From contig NZ_CP139976.1 in assembly GCF_034424625.1 (NCBI RefSeq), positions 3,844,001 to 3,908,000 of the forward strand: DNA of 64,000 nt, in the 5' to 3' direction. The first letter of the stretch is position 1, and the number at the start of each line of letters is the position of its first letter. The position numbers and the translations under genes were made by a program. The notes beneath the pieces were generated by a model that was given only the letters and a program-made list of their open reading frames with translations, was not told the origin of the DNA and searched no databases. This stretch comes from Janthinobacterium lividum. Its GTDB lineage: Bacteria; Pseudomonadota; Gammaproteobacteria; Burkholderiales; Burkholderiaceae_D. Below, one piece after another: positions 19,872-29,359 of this stretch.

Positions 19872-22073
19872 ATGTCGTGCATGCAATTCCTCCCTACTAA
19901 CTTCATACACTCGCCCTCGATGCCCATTCCACAGTCCCCACTCCCCCATCCCCGCCTCACCACCCGGCTGATCCTCGCCGGCCTGCTCGTTGCCAGCGTG
20001 ACGCCGCAGGCGATCGCCCAGGCGGCGGCCGATGCATCCGCCCCGCTCGCCACCGTGCTGGTGAATGGCCAGGCCGAAGCGGATGCCGGCGGACAGATCG
20101 CCAAAAGCGCGCGCGCCGGCCTGCTGGGCGAAAAAGACTTGCTCGATACGCCGTTCAGCGTCAACAGCTACACCAGCCAGCGCATGCTCGACCAGCAGGC
20201 GCTGACCCTGGCCGAGGTGCTGGGCGGCGACCCGTCCACCCGCTTCACGGGCCAGATCGGCGGCGTCACGGATTCCTTTTTCATCCGCGGCTTTCCCCTC
20301 AACGAGGGTAATCTGAGCGAAGTGGCGTTTGACGGCGTGTATGGCGTCTCGCCCAATTACCACCTGTTTACGGAATACCTGCAAAGCGTGGAAGTGCTCA
20401 AGGGACCGGCCGCCCTGCTGTACGGCATGTCGCCAAACGGCGGCGTGGGCGGCGTCGTCAACGCCGTGCCGAAACGCTCGCTGCCGCGCGACCTGACGCG
20501 CCTGACCGTCGATTACGGCTCGGGTTCGCAGGCTGGCGCGGCCATCGACGTCAGCCGCCGCTTCGGCGAGGAGCGGCGTTTCGGCATCCGCTTCAATGGC
20601 TTGCACCGCCAGGGCCACACACCGCTCGACCACCAGACGTCGCGCGCGGAAGTGGCCGCTGTCGCCCTCGATTACCAGGGACAACGGCTGCGCGCCTCGC
20701 TTGACCTGATCGAGCAATACCAATGGATCGACGCGCCCACGCGCCCCTTCCTCGTGGCCGCGCGCCTGCCCGTGCCGGCAGCGCCCGATGGCCGCCGCAA
20801 TATCGCCCAATCCTGGGGCTGGTGGAAGTCCAACGACCTGGCCACGCTGGGCAAGCTCGAATACGACCTGAACGACAAAGTCACCGTCTTTGCCGATGTG
20901 GGCGGCACGCGCTCCGACGTATCGCGCTATTCGGACCAGACGCCGACCATCACCAGCGCGGCCGGCGACATGACGGTCACGCCCATGAACTGGAAATTCC
21001 GCGTGCGGCGCGCCAGCGGCGACACGGGCGTGCGCACGCGCTTTCGCACGGGCGGCATCGAACATGCGCTGGTCGTGATGGGCAATGTCTACCGCGACGA
21101 ATTTGGCAGCGTCAGCAATTCCGGCAAGCTCATCACCTCGAATATCTACCACCCTGTCGCCGTGCCCGACCCCGGCATTCCCGCCCCGGCCCGCGCGCCG
21201 AAGCTGTCCGCCTCCACCCTCTCCAGCCTGGCCGTGGCCGATACCCTGGACATGCTGGACCAGCGCGTGCAGCTGACGCTGGGCGTGCGCCGCCAGCTGG
21301 TCGAAGCGAAGAACTACCACGCCACCAGCGGCGCCCTTGCCACGCACTACAAGCAGGGCGCCCTGACGCCGCTGGCCGGCATCGTCGTCAAGCCATTGCG
21401 CCACGTGTCGCTGTACGCGAACTATATCGAAGGCTTGAGCAAGGGCGATATCGCGCCGAACATCGCCGACAACGCGGGCCAGGTCTTCGCGCCCTACAAG
21501 AGCAAGCAGTACGAAGTGGGCACGAAGGCCGATTTCGGCGTGGTGCTGGCGACCCTGGCCGTGTTCCAGGTGACTAAACCCAGCGGCCAGCTGTATGGCA
21601 AGGTCTACAGCATGGACAGCGAGCAGCGCAACCGGGGCCTGGAGCTGAACCTGTCGGGCGCCGCCAGCAAGGCCGTGCGCCTGCTCGCCGGCATCACCCT
21701 GCTCGACGGGCGCCTGACAAGGACCAACAACGCCGCCACCATCGGCAAGCGCCCCGTGGGCGTGCCCACGTCCATGGCCAACCTGGGCGGCGAATGGGAC
21801 TTGCCGTACTGGCCCGGCTTGACGGCCACGGGCGCCGCCAGCTACACCAGCAAGCAGTTTGTAGACCAGGCGAATCTGCAATCCGTGCCTTCATGGACCA
21901 AGGTCGACCTGGGCCTGCGCTACCGCACGGCCATCGCCGGCAAGGCGACGACCTTGCGCGGCGGCGTGATGAACGCGTTTGACCGCCATTACTGGGCCGG
22001 CGTGGCCTCGTATGGCACCGTTTCGCAATCGGCGCCCCGCACCGTGCAACTGTCGGCTGCCGTGGATTTTTGA
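19872..22073 (+). CDS. TonB-dependent siderophore receptor
   Basis: Up to 733-aa outer-membrane receptor for ferric siderophore uptake. A signal peptide (hydrophobic core LILAGLLVASVTPQ ending AIAQA) is followed by a plug domain (TPFSVNSYTSQRM, then FFIRGFPLNEG and VEVLKGPAALLYG) and a beta-barrel ending in aromatic F (AAVDF). Three in-frame starts exist: 19872, 19881 and 19920. The last gives a shorter signal peptide and leaves room for a leader after the Fur box. No dedicated siderophore synthesis genes are adjacent, so it may take up a foreign siderophore. Confidence 0.93.
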   Translation: MSCMQFLPTNFIHSPSMPIPQSPLPHPRLTTRLILAGLLVASVTPQAIAQAAADASAPLATVLVNGQAEADAGGQIAKSARAGLLGEKDLLDTPFSVNSYTSQRMLDQQALTLAEVLGGDPSTRFTGQIGGVTDSFFIRGFPLNEGNLSEVAFDGVYGVSPNYHLFTEYLQSVEVLKGPAALLYGMSPNGGVGGVVNAVPKRSLPRDLTRLTVDYGSGSQAGAAIDVSRRFGEERRFGIRFNGLHRQGHTPLDHQTSRAEVAAVALDYQGQRLRASLDLIEQYQWIDAPTRPFLVAARLPVPAAPDGRRNIAQSWGWWKSNDLATLGKLEYDLNDKVTVFADVGGTRSDVSRYSDQTPTITSAAGDMTVTPMNWKFRVRRASGDTGVRTRFRTGGIEHALVVMGNVYRDEFGSVSNSGKLITSNIYHPVAVPDPGIPAPARAPKLSASTLSSLAVADTLDMLDQRVQLTLGVRRQLVEAKNYHATSGALATHYKQGALTPLAGIVVKPLRHVSLYANYIEGLSKGDIAPNIADNAGQVFAPYKSKQYEVGTKADFGVVLATLAVFQVTKPSGQLYGKVYSMDSEQRNRGLELNLSGAASKAVRLLAGITLLDGRLTRTNNAATIGKRPVGVPTSMANLGGEWDLPYWPGLTATGAASYTSKQFVDQANLQSVPSWTKVDLGLRYRTAIAGKATTLRGGVMNAFDRHYWAGVASYGTVSQSAPRTVQLSAAVDF

Positions 22074-22097
22074 CGGGCGCCGGCATCCGGCATCGCC

Positions 22098-22126
22098 CGG
22101 CTGGCGCGTGCACTGCGCGCCAGCCG
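22098..22126 (+). terminator. GC-rich hairpin after the TonB receptor, weak terminator candidate
   Basis: Perfect 11-bp stem (CGGCTGGCGCG and complement) with a seven-base loop, 24 bases after the stop codon. There is no T-run, so it may be a Rho-assisted terminator or an mRNA 3'-end stabiliser. Confidence 0.45.
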
Positions 22127-22355
22127 CAAAGTCAGAAACAATAAAAACAGCAAGAAGCAGACCAAGCCACCGCCGAAGGCGCCAGGACCTACTACTGATC
22201 CTGGCATCATCGGCAAACGGCGACACTCCCGCAGCGGCTCGATACGCCGCACCGCACCGCATTCCAGTCCTCCCTGCCACCGCCCGGCACACGGCCGCCG
22301 CCATCGCGCATGCAGCGCTGCGTGAACACAATCGCAACATCGAACGACAACTACA

Positions 22356-22369
22356 TTGATATTTATCAA
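22356..22369 (+). promoter_or_regulatory. FNR/Anr-type binding site upstream of vioA
   Basis: TTGATATTTATCAA matches the FNR/Anr consensus TTGAT-N4-ATCAA at every conserved base. Its centre is 41.5 bases upstream of a start point predicted from the hexamer TACTGT at 22392-22397, which is the classic class II activator geometry. The CRP pattern (TGTGA/TCACA) is not present. Confidence 0.65.
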
Positions 22370-22391
22370 ATTGAGTGCCCGATGCCTGGGC

Positions 22392-22397
22392 TACTGT
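22392..22397 (+). promoter_or_regulatory. Candidate -10 element of the vio operon promoter
   Basis: TACTGT keeps the T-A and final T of the -10 consensus and lies exactly where a class II FNR promoter would need it relative to the upstream box. Transcription would begin near 22404, leaving a leader of about 212 bases before vioA. Inferred from spacing only. Confidence 0.4.
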
Positions 22398-22615
22398 CGG
22401 TGCCATCTTTGATTTGAAACAGAAACTCTGCTGCCAAGAATCGACCGTACCAGACACAACGCCAGTTCTCGCCAGGCTTTTCACTCCCCAGCCGATAACG
22501 CTCGCCAAGTGCGGTAACACCCTGCGTTCCCCCTCCCTTGCCTACACGTGCTGGGGAAACTTTTGCTAGCGATTTTGCGGCTTTTTGATTAATGAACGTT
22601 AAAAAGGAATTTCGT

Positions 22616-23923
22616 ATGAGCACGTATTCTGACATTTGCATCGTTGGCGCCGGCATAGGAGGCTTGACTTGCGCCAACAACCTGATCGACGCCGCCGCCG
22701 GCAGGAACCTGCGCATCCGCGTATTCGACCTGAATGCCACCGTAGGCGGCCGCATCCAGTCGCGGAAAATAGATGGCGAGGAAATCGCCGAACTCGGCGC
22801 CGCCCGCTACTCGCCGCAGCTGCATCCGCATTTCCAGCAACTCATGCAGGGCAGCGGCTTGCCGCATGCGGTCTACCCGTTCACCGAGGTCATCTCCCAC
22901 GATAGCGTGCTGGAAGAGCTGAAGGCAACGCTGGATGAGCTGAGCCCGATGCTGAAAATGCATCCGAACGACTCCTTCCTCGAGTTCGTCAGCCATTACC
23001 TGGGCGCCGCCAAGGCCAGCCACATCATCAAGGCGACCGGCTATGACGCCCTGCTGCTGCCGATGGTGTCGGCGGCCATGGCCTACGACATCATCAAGAA
23101 GCACCCGGAAACGCAGCACTTTACGGAAAACGCCGCCAACCAGTGGCACTACGCCACCGACGGCTACCACGAATTGCTGTGCCAGTTGCAGCACCAGGCC
23201 CAGGTCGCCGGGGTGGAATTCAGGCTCGAACACCGCTTGCTGTCCGTTGAAAAATCGGGCGCCGACCATGTGCTCGCCTTCAGCCACCATGGCGACACGC
23301 AGATGCACCGCACGCGCCATCTGGTGATGGCCATCCCGCCGTCCGCCATGCCGCGCCTGAACCTGGATTTCCCGAACGCCTGGAGTCCGTTCCAATACGA
23401 CTCGCTGCCCCTGTTCAAGGGATTCTTCACGTTCGACACAGCCTGGTGGGATGCGCTGGGGCTGACCGACAAGGTGCTGATGGCGGCAAATCCCCTGCGC
23501 AAGATCTACTTCAAGAGCGACAAATACGTGCTGTTCTACACCGACAGCAAAAGCGCCACCTACTGGCGGGACAGCCTGGAGCTTGGTGAAGACGTATACC
23601 TGGAGCGTGTCCGCAGCCACCTGGAAGAAGTCCTGCCGCTCGATGGCCAGCCTCTGCCGCAGATCAAGGCGCACTTCCACAAGTTCTGGCCGCATGGCGT
23701 CGAGTTTTGCGTGGAGCCGGAAGCCGACCACCCGGCCATCCTGCTGCACCGGGACGGCATCATCTCCTGCTCGGATGCCTATACCGCGCATTGCGGCTGG
23801 ATGGAAGGCAGCCTGATCAGCGCCCAGCACGCCAGCGGCCTGTTGCTGCAGCGCCTCGATCAACGGACGGAAGAAGAAGCTGCCAACGATACCTTCATCA
23901 CTTCCTCGACCGAGCGCGCATGA
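22616..23923 (+). CDS. vioA: VioA, L-tryptophan oxidase
   Basis: Flavin-dependent L-tryptophan oxidase that forms the indole-3-pyruvate imine, first step of violacein synthesis. 435 aa. The Rossmann FAD motif GAGIGGLTCANN is at the N-terminus, and the block GGRIQSRK, the substrate region LPLFKGFFTF, NPLRKIYFK and the C-terminal SDAYTAHCGWMEG agree with Chromobacterium VioA. The start at 22616 has AAGGA seven bases upstream; an in-frame ATG at 22592 has no such site. Its stop overlaps the vioB start (ATGA). First gene of the vio operon; a perfect FNR-like box lies upstream. Confidence 0.98.
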   Translation: MSTYSDICIVGAGIGGLTCANNLIDAAAGRNLRIRVFDLNATVGGRIQSRKIDGEEIAELGAARYSPQLHPHFQQLMQGSGLPHAVYPFTEVISHDSVLEELKATLDELSPMLKMHPNDSFLEFVSHYLGAAKASHIIKATGYDALLLPMVSAAMAYDIIKKHPETQHFTENAANQWHYATDGYHELLCQLQHQAQVAGVEFRLEHRLLSVEKSGADHVLAFSHHGDTQMHRTRHLVMAIPPSAMPRLNLDFPNAWSPFQYDSLPLFKGFFTFDTAWWDALGLTDKVLMAANPLRKIYFKSDKYVLFYTDSKSATYWRDSLELGEDVYLERVRSHLEEVLPLDGQPLPQIKAHFHKFWPHGVEFCVEPEADHPAILLHRDGIISCSDAYTAHCGWMEGSLISAQHASGLLLQRLDQRTEEEAANDTFITSSTERA

Positions 23924-26900
23924 GCCTACTTGACTTCCCCCGCCTGCATTTTCGGGGTTTTGCCCGCGCCAATGTGCCGACGGGGAATCGCAATACGCAC
24001 GGCAACATCGATATCGCCACGAATGCGGTATCGATGGCGGGCGAGGCTGTCGACCTGAGCCGGCCGCCAGCCGAATTCCATGCGCACCTGAAACAGCTCG
24101 CCCCCCGCTTCAACGCACAGGGCAAGCCCGATCCGGACGGCATCTTCAGCCAGGCGACAGGCTATAATTTTTGCGGGAACAACCATTTCTCGTGGGAAAA
24201 CGCGCGGATCACGGGCGTCCAGTTGCGTGATGGCGAGGTCGATACCCAGGACGCGCTGGTGGGCGCCAAGCTGGGCCTGTGGGGCCACTACAACGAGTAC
24301 CTGCGCACGACGTTCAACCGCGCAAGGTGGATCGACAACAACCCGGCGCAGCCCGACACCACGCTGATCTACGCGGGCCAGTTCACCTTGAGCGACAAGC
24401 TGGCCACGCCCAATACGCCCACGCTGTTCACGGCCGACATCGCGCAGGCGCACTCGGTGCGCTGGCTCGGCAGCGGCCACATCACGGAACGCAGCGGGCA
24501 TTTCCTGGACGAGGAATTCGGCCGCTCCAGGCTGTTCCAGTTTTCCGTGGCCAAGCAGGACCCGCATTTCCTGTTCAATCCGGACCTGCCGCTGCCGGCC
24601 AGTATGCATGCCTTGCAGCAAGCCCTGGCCGACGACGAGGTGCTGGGCCTGACGGTGCAATACTGCCTGTTCAATATGTCGACGCCGCAAAAACCCGATT
24701 CGCCCGTGTTCTACGACCTGGCCGGCAGCATCGGCCTGTGGCGGCGCGGCGAGCTGGCCACCTATCCGGCCGGCCGCCTGCTGCAGCCGCGCCAGGGCAG
24801 CCTGGGGCCGGTGCTGGTGAAAGTGCATGCGGACCGCGTCTCGTTCAACATGCCGACCGCCATCCCCTTCACCACGCGCGACGCGGGCGCCGTCTCGGAA
24901 CAGCATCCCACGCATGCCTTGGGCGGCAAGCAGGCGCTGGGCGACCTGCTGCTGCATGACGGCGCCGGCACCGTTCTGGCGCGGATTCCCGAGCAGCTGT
25001 ACCGCGACTACTGGCGCCATCACGGCGTCTTCGACGTGCCGCTGCAGCACGCTGGCGCGGCGCCAGGCTCGCTCAGCCTGGGCAGCGCGCAGGCGCAGTG
25101 GGACGAAGCCGACTGGGTGCTGCAATCGGACAGCAACCAGCTGTACCTGGAAGCGCCGAACCGGAACAAGCACGAGCAATTTCCGCAGACCATCACCGTG
25201 CAAAGCCGCTTTCGCGGCGAGCTGGCGGCGCCCCCGTCCTTGGCGGAGGCGGAAGACGGCGTGCTGCTGGCCGTGGAGCAGCAACCGTCGCCGCTCGGGC
25301 ACGGCTACACGACGCTGACGCTGACGGGGCGCAAGCCGGGCGCGACCCGCATCGTGCTGGGCACAGGCAAGGCAAAGCAATACCTCGGCGTGCGCGTGCT
25401 GCCCGACGACTGGGACCTCGACGACGTGCCGGCCGAACAGGTCGACTACGCCTTCCTCTACCGGCATGTGATGAGCTACTACGAGCTCGTGTATCCCTTC
25501 ATGTCGGACAAGGTCTTCAGCCTGGCGGACCAGTGCAAGTGCGAAACGTATTCGCGCCTGATGTGGCAGATGTGCGATCCGCAGAACCGCGACAAGAGCT
25601 ACTACATGCCCAGCACCCGCGAACTGTCGCTGCCAAAGTCGCGCCTGTTCCTGAAATACCTGACGCAGGTCGAGGCGGCAGCCGCGGCCAAGGCGGCGGC
25701 ACCGGAACCGGCCGCGCCGCATGCCATCGGCGGCAAGGCGGAGTTGATCGACGAGCTGAAAAAAGCCATCGATCTGGAACTGTCGCTGATGCTGCAATAC
25801 CTGTATGCCGCGTATTCGATTCCCAATTATGCGCAGGGGGCGGCGCTGGTGCAGTCCGGCCGTTGGCTGCCGGCCGAGCTGGAGCTGGCCTGCGGCGCCG
25901 AAGACCGGCGCCGCAACAGCGGCACGCGCGGCGCGCTGCTGGAAATCGCCCATGAAGAAATGATTCACTACTTATTGGTGAACAATGTATTGATGGCGCT
26001 TGGCGAACCGTTTTACAGCGGTACCCCGCTGCTGGGCCAGCAGGCGCGCCAGCGTTTCGGCCTGGACACGGAATTTGCGTTCGAACCATTTTCCGAACAC
26101 GTGCTGGCCCGCTTCGTGCGTTTTGAATGGCCCGACTACATTCCCACGCCGGGCAAATCCATCGCCACCTTCTATATCGCGATCCGCCAGGCCCTGGCCG
26201 AGCTGCCCGGCCTGTTCGAAAGCGGCGGCGGCAAGCGCGGCGGCGAGCACCACCTGTTCCTGAAAGAACTGACCAACCGCGCCTATCCCGGCTACCAGCT
26301 GGAAGTATCCGACCGCGACAGCGCGTTGTTCGCCATCGATTTCGTCACGGAACAGGGCGAAGGCGTGGCCGTCGATTCGCCGCATTTCGCCTCCTCGCAC
26401 TTCCAGCGGCTGCGCGCCATCGCCGGCAGGTTTTCGGCCTGCGACAAGCCGTTCGAACCGGCGCTGCCGGCGCTGAAGAATCCCGTGCTGGAAGCGCGCG
26501 CGGACTGCAGCGTGGTGACCGATCAGAAGGCGCGCGCGCTGATGCAGCTGTATCAGGGCTGCTATGAACTGACCTTCCTGATGATGGCGCACCATTTTGC
26601 GCAGCAGCCGCTGGGCAGCCTGCGCCGCTCGCGCCTGATGAACGCGTCCATCGACATCATGACAGGCCTGTTGCGCCCCCTGTCGGCGGCCCTGATGAAC
26701 ATGCCGTCCGGCCTGCCTGGCCGCCATGCTGGACCGCCCGTGCCCGAGCCGGTCAGCAGCCGGGTCAGCAGCGACTACAGCCTGGGCTGCGACATGCTGG
26801 CGCAGAGATGCCTGGCGCTGGCGCAGTACGCGCGCAGCCTGGAGAGCGATGCCATCGGCATGGCGCCGATAGAAATGTTGGAGTTTTTTAATCAGCAACT

Positions 26901-26940
26901 TACCGATTTATCTCGGGGAAAGATGTCAAGAGAGGCTTGA
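23920..26940 (+). CDS. vioB: VioB, iminophenyl-pyruvate dimer synthase
   Basis: Large (1006 aa) heme enzyme that couples two indole-3-pyruvate imine molecules from VioA into the reactive dimer used by VioE. The N-terminus SLLDFPRLHFRGFARANVPT is characteristic. The C-terminal third is a ferritin-like helical region (LELSLMLQYLYAAYSIPNYA, then EIAHEEMIHYLLVNN) as in the VioB/ferritin-like family. Translation is coupled to vioA through the ATGA overlap, and only one base separates its stop from vioC. An in-frame upstream extension inside vioA is noise. Confidence 0.98.
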   Translation: MSLLDFPRLHFRGFARANVPTGNRNTHGNIDIATNAVSMAGEAVDLSRPPAEFHAHLKQLAPRFNAQGKPDPDGIFSQATGYNFCGNNHFSWENARITGVQLRDGEVDTQDALVGAKLGLWGHYNEYLRTTFNRARWIDNNPAQPDTTLIYAGQFTLSDKLATPNTPTLFTADIAQAHSVRWLGSGHITERSGHFLDEEFGRSRLFQFSVAKQDPHFLFNPDLPLPASMHALQQALADDEVLGLTVQYCLFNMSTPQKPDSPVFYDLAGSIGLWRRGELATYPAGRLLQPRQGSLGPVLVKVHADRVSFNMPTAIPFTTRDAGAVSEQHPTHALGGKQALGDLLLHDGAGTVLARIPEQLYRDYWRHHGVFDVPLQHAGAAPGSLSLGSAQAQWDEADWVLQSDSNQLYLEAPNRNKHEQFPQTITVQSRFRGELAAPPSLAEAEDGVLLAVEQQPSPLGHGYTTLTLTGRKPGATRIVLGTGKAKQYLGVRVLPDDWDLDDVPAEQVDYAFLYRHVMSYYELVYPFMSDKVFSLADQCKCETYSRLMWQMCDPQNRDKSYYMPSTRELSLPKSRLFLKYLTQVEAAAAAKAAAPEPAAPHAIGGKAELIDELKKAIDLELSLMLQYLYAAYSIPNYAQGAALVQSGRWLPAELELACGAEDRRRNSGTRGALLEIAHEEMIHYLLVNNVLMALGEPFYSGTPLLGQQARQRFGLDTEFAFEPFSEHVLARFVRFEWPDYIPTPGKSIATFYIAIRQALAELPGLFESGGGKRGGEHHLFLKELTNRAYPGYQLEVSDRDSALFAIDFVTEQGEGVAVDSPHFASSHFQRLRAIAGRFSACDKPFEPALPALKNPVLEARADCSVVTDQKARALMQLYQGCYELTFLMMAHHFAQQPLGSLRRSRLMNASIDIMTGLLRPLSAALMNMPSGLPGRHAGPPVPEPVSSRVSSDYSLGCDMLAQRCLALAQYARSLESDAIGMAPIEMLEFFNQQLTDLSRGKMSREA

Positions 26941-26941
26941 A

Positions 26942-28231
26942 ATGCATAAAATCATTATCGTCGGCGGAGGCCTGGCAGGCAGCCTCAGCGCCATTTATCT
27001 GGCGCAACGGGGGCACGATGTCCACGTTGTCGAAAAGCGCGGCGATCCGCTGCTGGAGAATGCCGCAAACGCCGACCCCGTCAACTCGCGCGCCATCGGC
27101 GTGAGCATGACGGTACGCGGCATCAAGGCCGTCCTGGCCGCCGGCATCAGCAAGCAGGAGCTCGACCAGTGCGGCGAACCCATCGTCGGCATGGCATTCA
27201 GCGTGGGCGGCCGGCACCGGATACGCGAGCTGACCCCGCTCGAAGGCCTGTTCCCCCTGTCGCTGGACCGCACCGCCTTCCAGCGCCTGCTGAACCGGCA
27301 TGCCGCCCTGCACGAGGTGAAGTATTACTTTGAGCATAAATGCCTGGATGTCGACCTGGAAAGAAAGATCGTGCTGATCCAGGGCCCGGACGGCGCCTTG
27401 CAGAAGCTGCATGGCGACCTGGTCATTGGCGCCGACGGCGCCCACTCTGCCGTGCGGCGCGCCATGCAAAGCGGCATGCGCCGTTTCGAGTTCAGGCAAA
27501 GTTACTTCCGCCACGGCTACAAGACGCTGGTGTTGCCGAACGCGGCGGATCTGGGTTTCAGGAAGGATTTGCTGTACTTCTTCGGCATGGATTCCAAGGG
27601 CCTGTTTGCCGGCCGCGCGGCCACCATCCCGGACGGCAGCATCAGCTTTGCCCTGTGCCTGCCCTACACCGGCACGCCCAGCCTGGGCACGCTCAACCGC
27701 GAAGCCATGGCCGATTTCTTCAGCCGCTACTTCGGCACCCTGCCGCCGGACCGTCGCAAGGAAATGCTGGACCAGTTCATGGCGCTGCCCAGCAACGACC
27801 TCATCAATGTCCGTTCCAGCACCTTCCACTACAAGGCCAATATCCTGCTGATCGGCGATGCGGCGCATGCCACCGCCCCGTTCCTCGGGCAAGGCATGAA
27901 CATGGCGCTGGAAGACGTCCACGTCTTCGTGTCCCTGCTGGAAAAGCACGGCAATGCCCTGGGCCCTGCCCTGTCCGAATTCACGCAGCAGCGCAAGGTG
28001 CAGGCGGACGCCATGCAGGACATGGCGATCGCCAACTATGAGGCGCTGAGCAATCCGAACCTGATTTTCTTCCTGCAGACGCGCTACACGCGCTACATGC
28101 ACAAGAAATTCCCCCGTGTTTATCCGCCAGACATGGCGGAGAAACTGTACTTCACATCGGTTCCTTACGATGAATTGCAGCAAATCCAGAAGAAACAAAA
28201 CGTTTGGTACAAACTTGGAAGGGTAAATTAA
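26942..28231 (+). CDS. vioC: VioC, violacein/deoxyviolacein synthase (FAD monooxygenase)
   Basis: 429-aa flavin monooxygenase that performs the last oxygenation, at the indole C2 position, to give the oxindole of violacein. FAD motif GGGLAGSLSAIYLAQRG begins at residue 7; the second FAD motif IGADGAHSAVRR lies near 163 and the GDAAHATAPFLGQGMN motif near 306. It needs NADPH and O2. The vioB stop ends at 26940 and the ATG follows at once; the vioD start overlaps the vioC stop by one base (TAATG). Kynurenine 3-monooxygenase-like overall. Confidence 0.98.
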   Translation: MHKIIIVGGGLAGSLSAIYLAQRGHDVHVVEKRGDPLLENAANADPVNSRAIGVSMTVRGIKAVLAAGISKQELDQCGEPIVGMAFSVGGRHRIRELTPLEGLFPLSLDRTAFQRLLNRHAALHEVKYYFEHKCLDVDLERKIVLIQGPDGALQKLHGDLVIGADGAHSAVRRAMQSGMRRFEFRQSYFRHGYKTLVLPNAADLGFRKDLLYFFGMDSKGLFAGRAATIPDGSISFALCLPYTGTPSLGTLNREAMADFFSRYFGTLPPDRRKEMLDQFMALPSNDLINVRSSTFHYKANILLIGDAAHATAPFLGQGMNMALEDVHVFVSLLEKHGNALGPALSEFTQQRKVQADAMQDMAIANYEALSNPNLIFFLQTRYTRYMHKKFPRVYPPDMAEKLYFTSVPYDELQQIQKKQNVWYKLGRVN

Positions 28232-29349
28232 TGAAAATTCTCGTCATCGGCGCAGGCCCCGCAGGACTGCTCTTTGCCAGTCAAATGAAACAGGCCCAGC
28301 CCGGCTGGGATATCAGCATTACGGAAAAAAACACCCCGGAAGAAGTGCTGGGCTGGGGCGTGGTGCTGCCGGGGCGGCCGCCGCGCCATCCCGCCAATCC
28401 GCTCTCCTACCTGGAGCAGTCTGAACGGCTCAATCCGCAGTTCCTGGAAGAATTCAAGCTCGTGCATCACGACCAGCCCAACCTGATGAGCACCGGCGTT
28501 ACCCTGTGCGGCGTCGGACGCCAGGCCCTGGTGCAGGCACTGCGCGCCAAGTGCGTGGCGGCCGGCATCGCCATCCGTTACGAAACGCCGCCGGCGGACA
28601 AGGCGCAGCTGGAAGCCGAGTACGACCTGGTGGTGGTATCGAATGGCGTCAATTACAAATCGCTGGAGTTGCCGCCAGCACTGGCGCCACACATCGATTT
28701 CGGCCGCAACAAATACATCTGGTACGGCACCACCCAGCTGTTCGACCAGATGAACCTGGTGTTCCGCAGCAATGAGCACGGCATATTCATCGGCCATGCC
28801 TACAAATACTCGGACACGATGAGCACCTTTATCGTCGAATGCAGCGAAGAGACGTACGCCAGGGCCGGGCTGGAGGCGCTGTCCGAGCGCGATGCCGCCG
28901 CGTACATCGCCAAAACGTTCAAGGCCGAACTCGGTGAGCATGGACTGCAGAGCCAACCGGGCCAGGGCTGGCGCAACTTCATGACCCTCAGCCACGACCA
29001 GGCCTGCGACGGCAAGTTCGTCCTGCTCGGCGATGCGCTGCAATCGGGGCATTTTTCCATCGGCCATGGCACCACCATGGCGGTGGTGGTCGCCCTGCTG
29101 TTGGTCAAAATCCTCAATACCGAAGACGGCAAGGCCGCCGCACTGGACAGTTTCAATGCGCGTGCCGTGCCCCTGGTGCAATTGTTCAAGGAGCACGCCA
29201 ACAACAGCCGCCTGTGGTTTGAAAGCGTGGGCGAACGTATCGAACTGAGCAATGAAGAGCTGACCGCCAGCTTCGACGCCCGCCGCAAGGACTTGCCGTC
29301 GCTACAAGAAGCGCTGATGGCCAGCCTCGGCTACGCGCTGGGCCGCTAA
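28231..29349 (+). CDS. vioD: VioD, protodeoxyviolaceinate monooxygenase
   Basis: 372-aa FAD monooxygenase that hydroxylates one indole ring at C5. The N-terminus MKILVIGAGPAGLLFASQMK holds the dinucleotide-binding motif; GWGVVLPGRP and the C-terminal LGDALQSGHFSIGHGT match the family. The start at 28231 overlaps the vioC stop (TAATG), with GGAAGGG seven bases upstream; a longer in-frame start at 28204 lies inside vioC. vioE follows after ten bases. If VioD fails, deoxyviolacein accumulates in known producers. Confidence 0.98.
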   Translation: MKILVIGAGPAGLLFASQMKQAQPGWDISITEKNTPEEVLGWGVVLPGRPPRHPANPLSYLEQSERLNPQFLEEFKLVHHDQPNLMSTGVTLCGVGRQALVQALRAKCVAAGIAIRYETPPADKAQLEAEYDLVVVSNGVNYKSLELPPALAPHIDFGRNKYIWYGTTQLFDQMNLVFRSNEHGIFIGHAYKYSDTMSTFIVECSEETYARAGLEALSERDAAAYIAKTFKAELGEHGLQSQPGQGWRNFMTLSHDQACDGKFVLLGDALQSGHFSIGHGTTMAVVVALLLVKILNTEDGKAAALDSFNARAVPLVQLFKEHANNSRLWFESVGERIELSNEELTASFDARRKDLPSLQEALMASLGYALGR

Positions 29350-29359
29350 GGGAGATACC

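Larger units (their letters stand above)
22127..22615. other. Non-coding leader region upstream of vioA
   Basis: About 490 bases without a convincing gene on either strand. The features I can support are the FNR/Anr-like box at 22356-22369, the -10-like hexamer at 22392-22397 and the vioA ribosome-binding site. A lux-box-like palindrome, as known for vioA in Chromobacterium, was looked for by eye and not seen. Confidence 0.6.

Noticed and set aside
19863..21881. 672-codon open frame on the minus strand
   Set aside because: Antisense to the TonB-dependent receptor; no domain and no ribosome-binding site.
21891..22520. Minus-strand frames with a hydrophobic stretch upstream of vioA
   Set aside because: The hydrophobic stretch is short, lies in an intergenic region overlapping the receptor 3' end, and has no ribosome-binding site; not supported as a gene.
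22127..22615. A lux box (quorum-sensing site) in the vioA upstream region
   Set aside because: Looked for because Chromobacterium vioA has one; no convincing 18-20 bp lux-type palindrome was seen by eye.
23926..25968. 680-codon open frame on the minus strand
   Set aside because: Antisense to vioB; shadow coding caused by codon bias.
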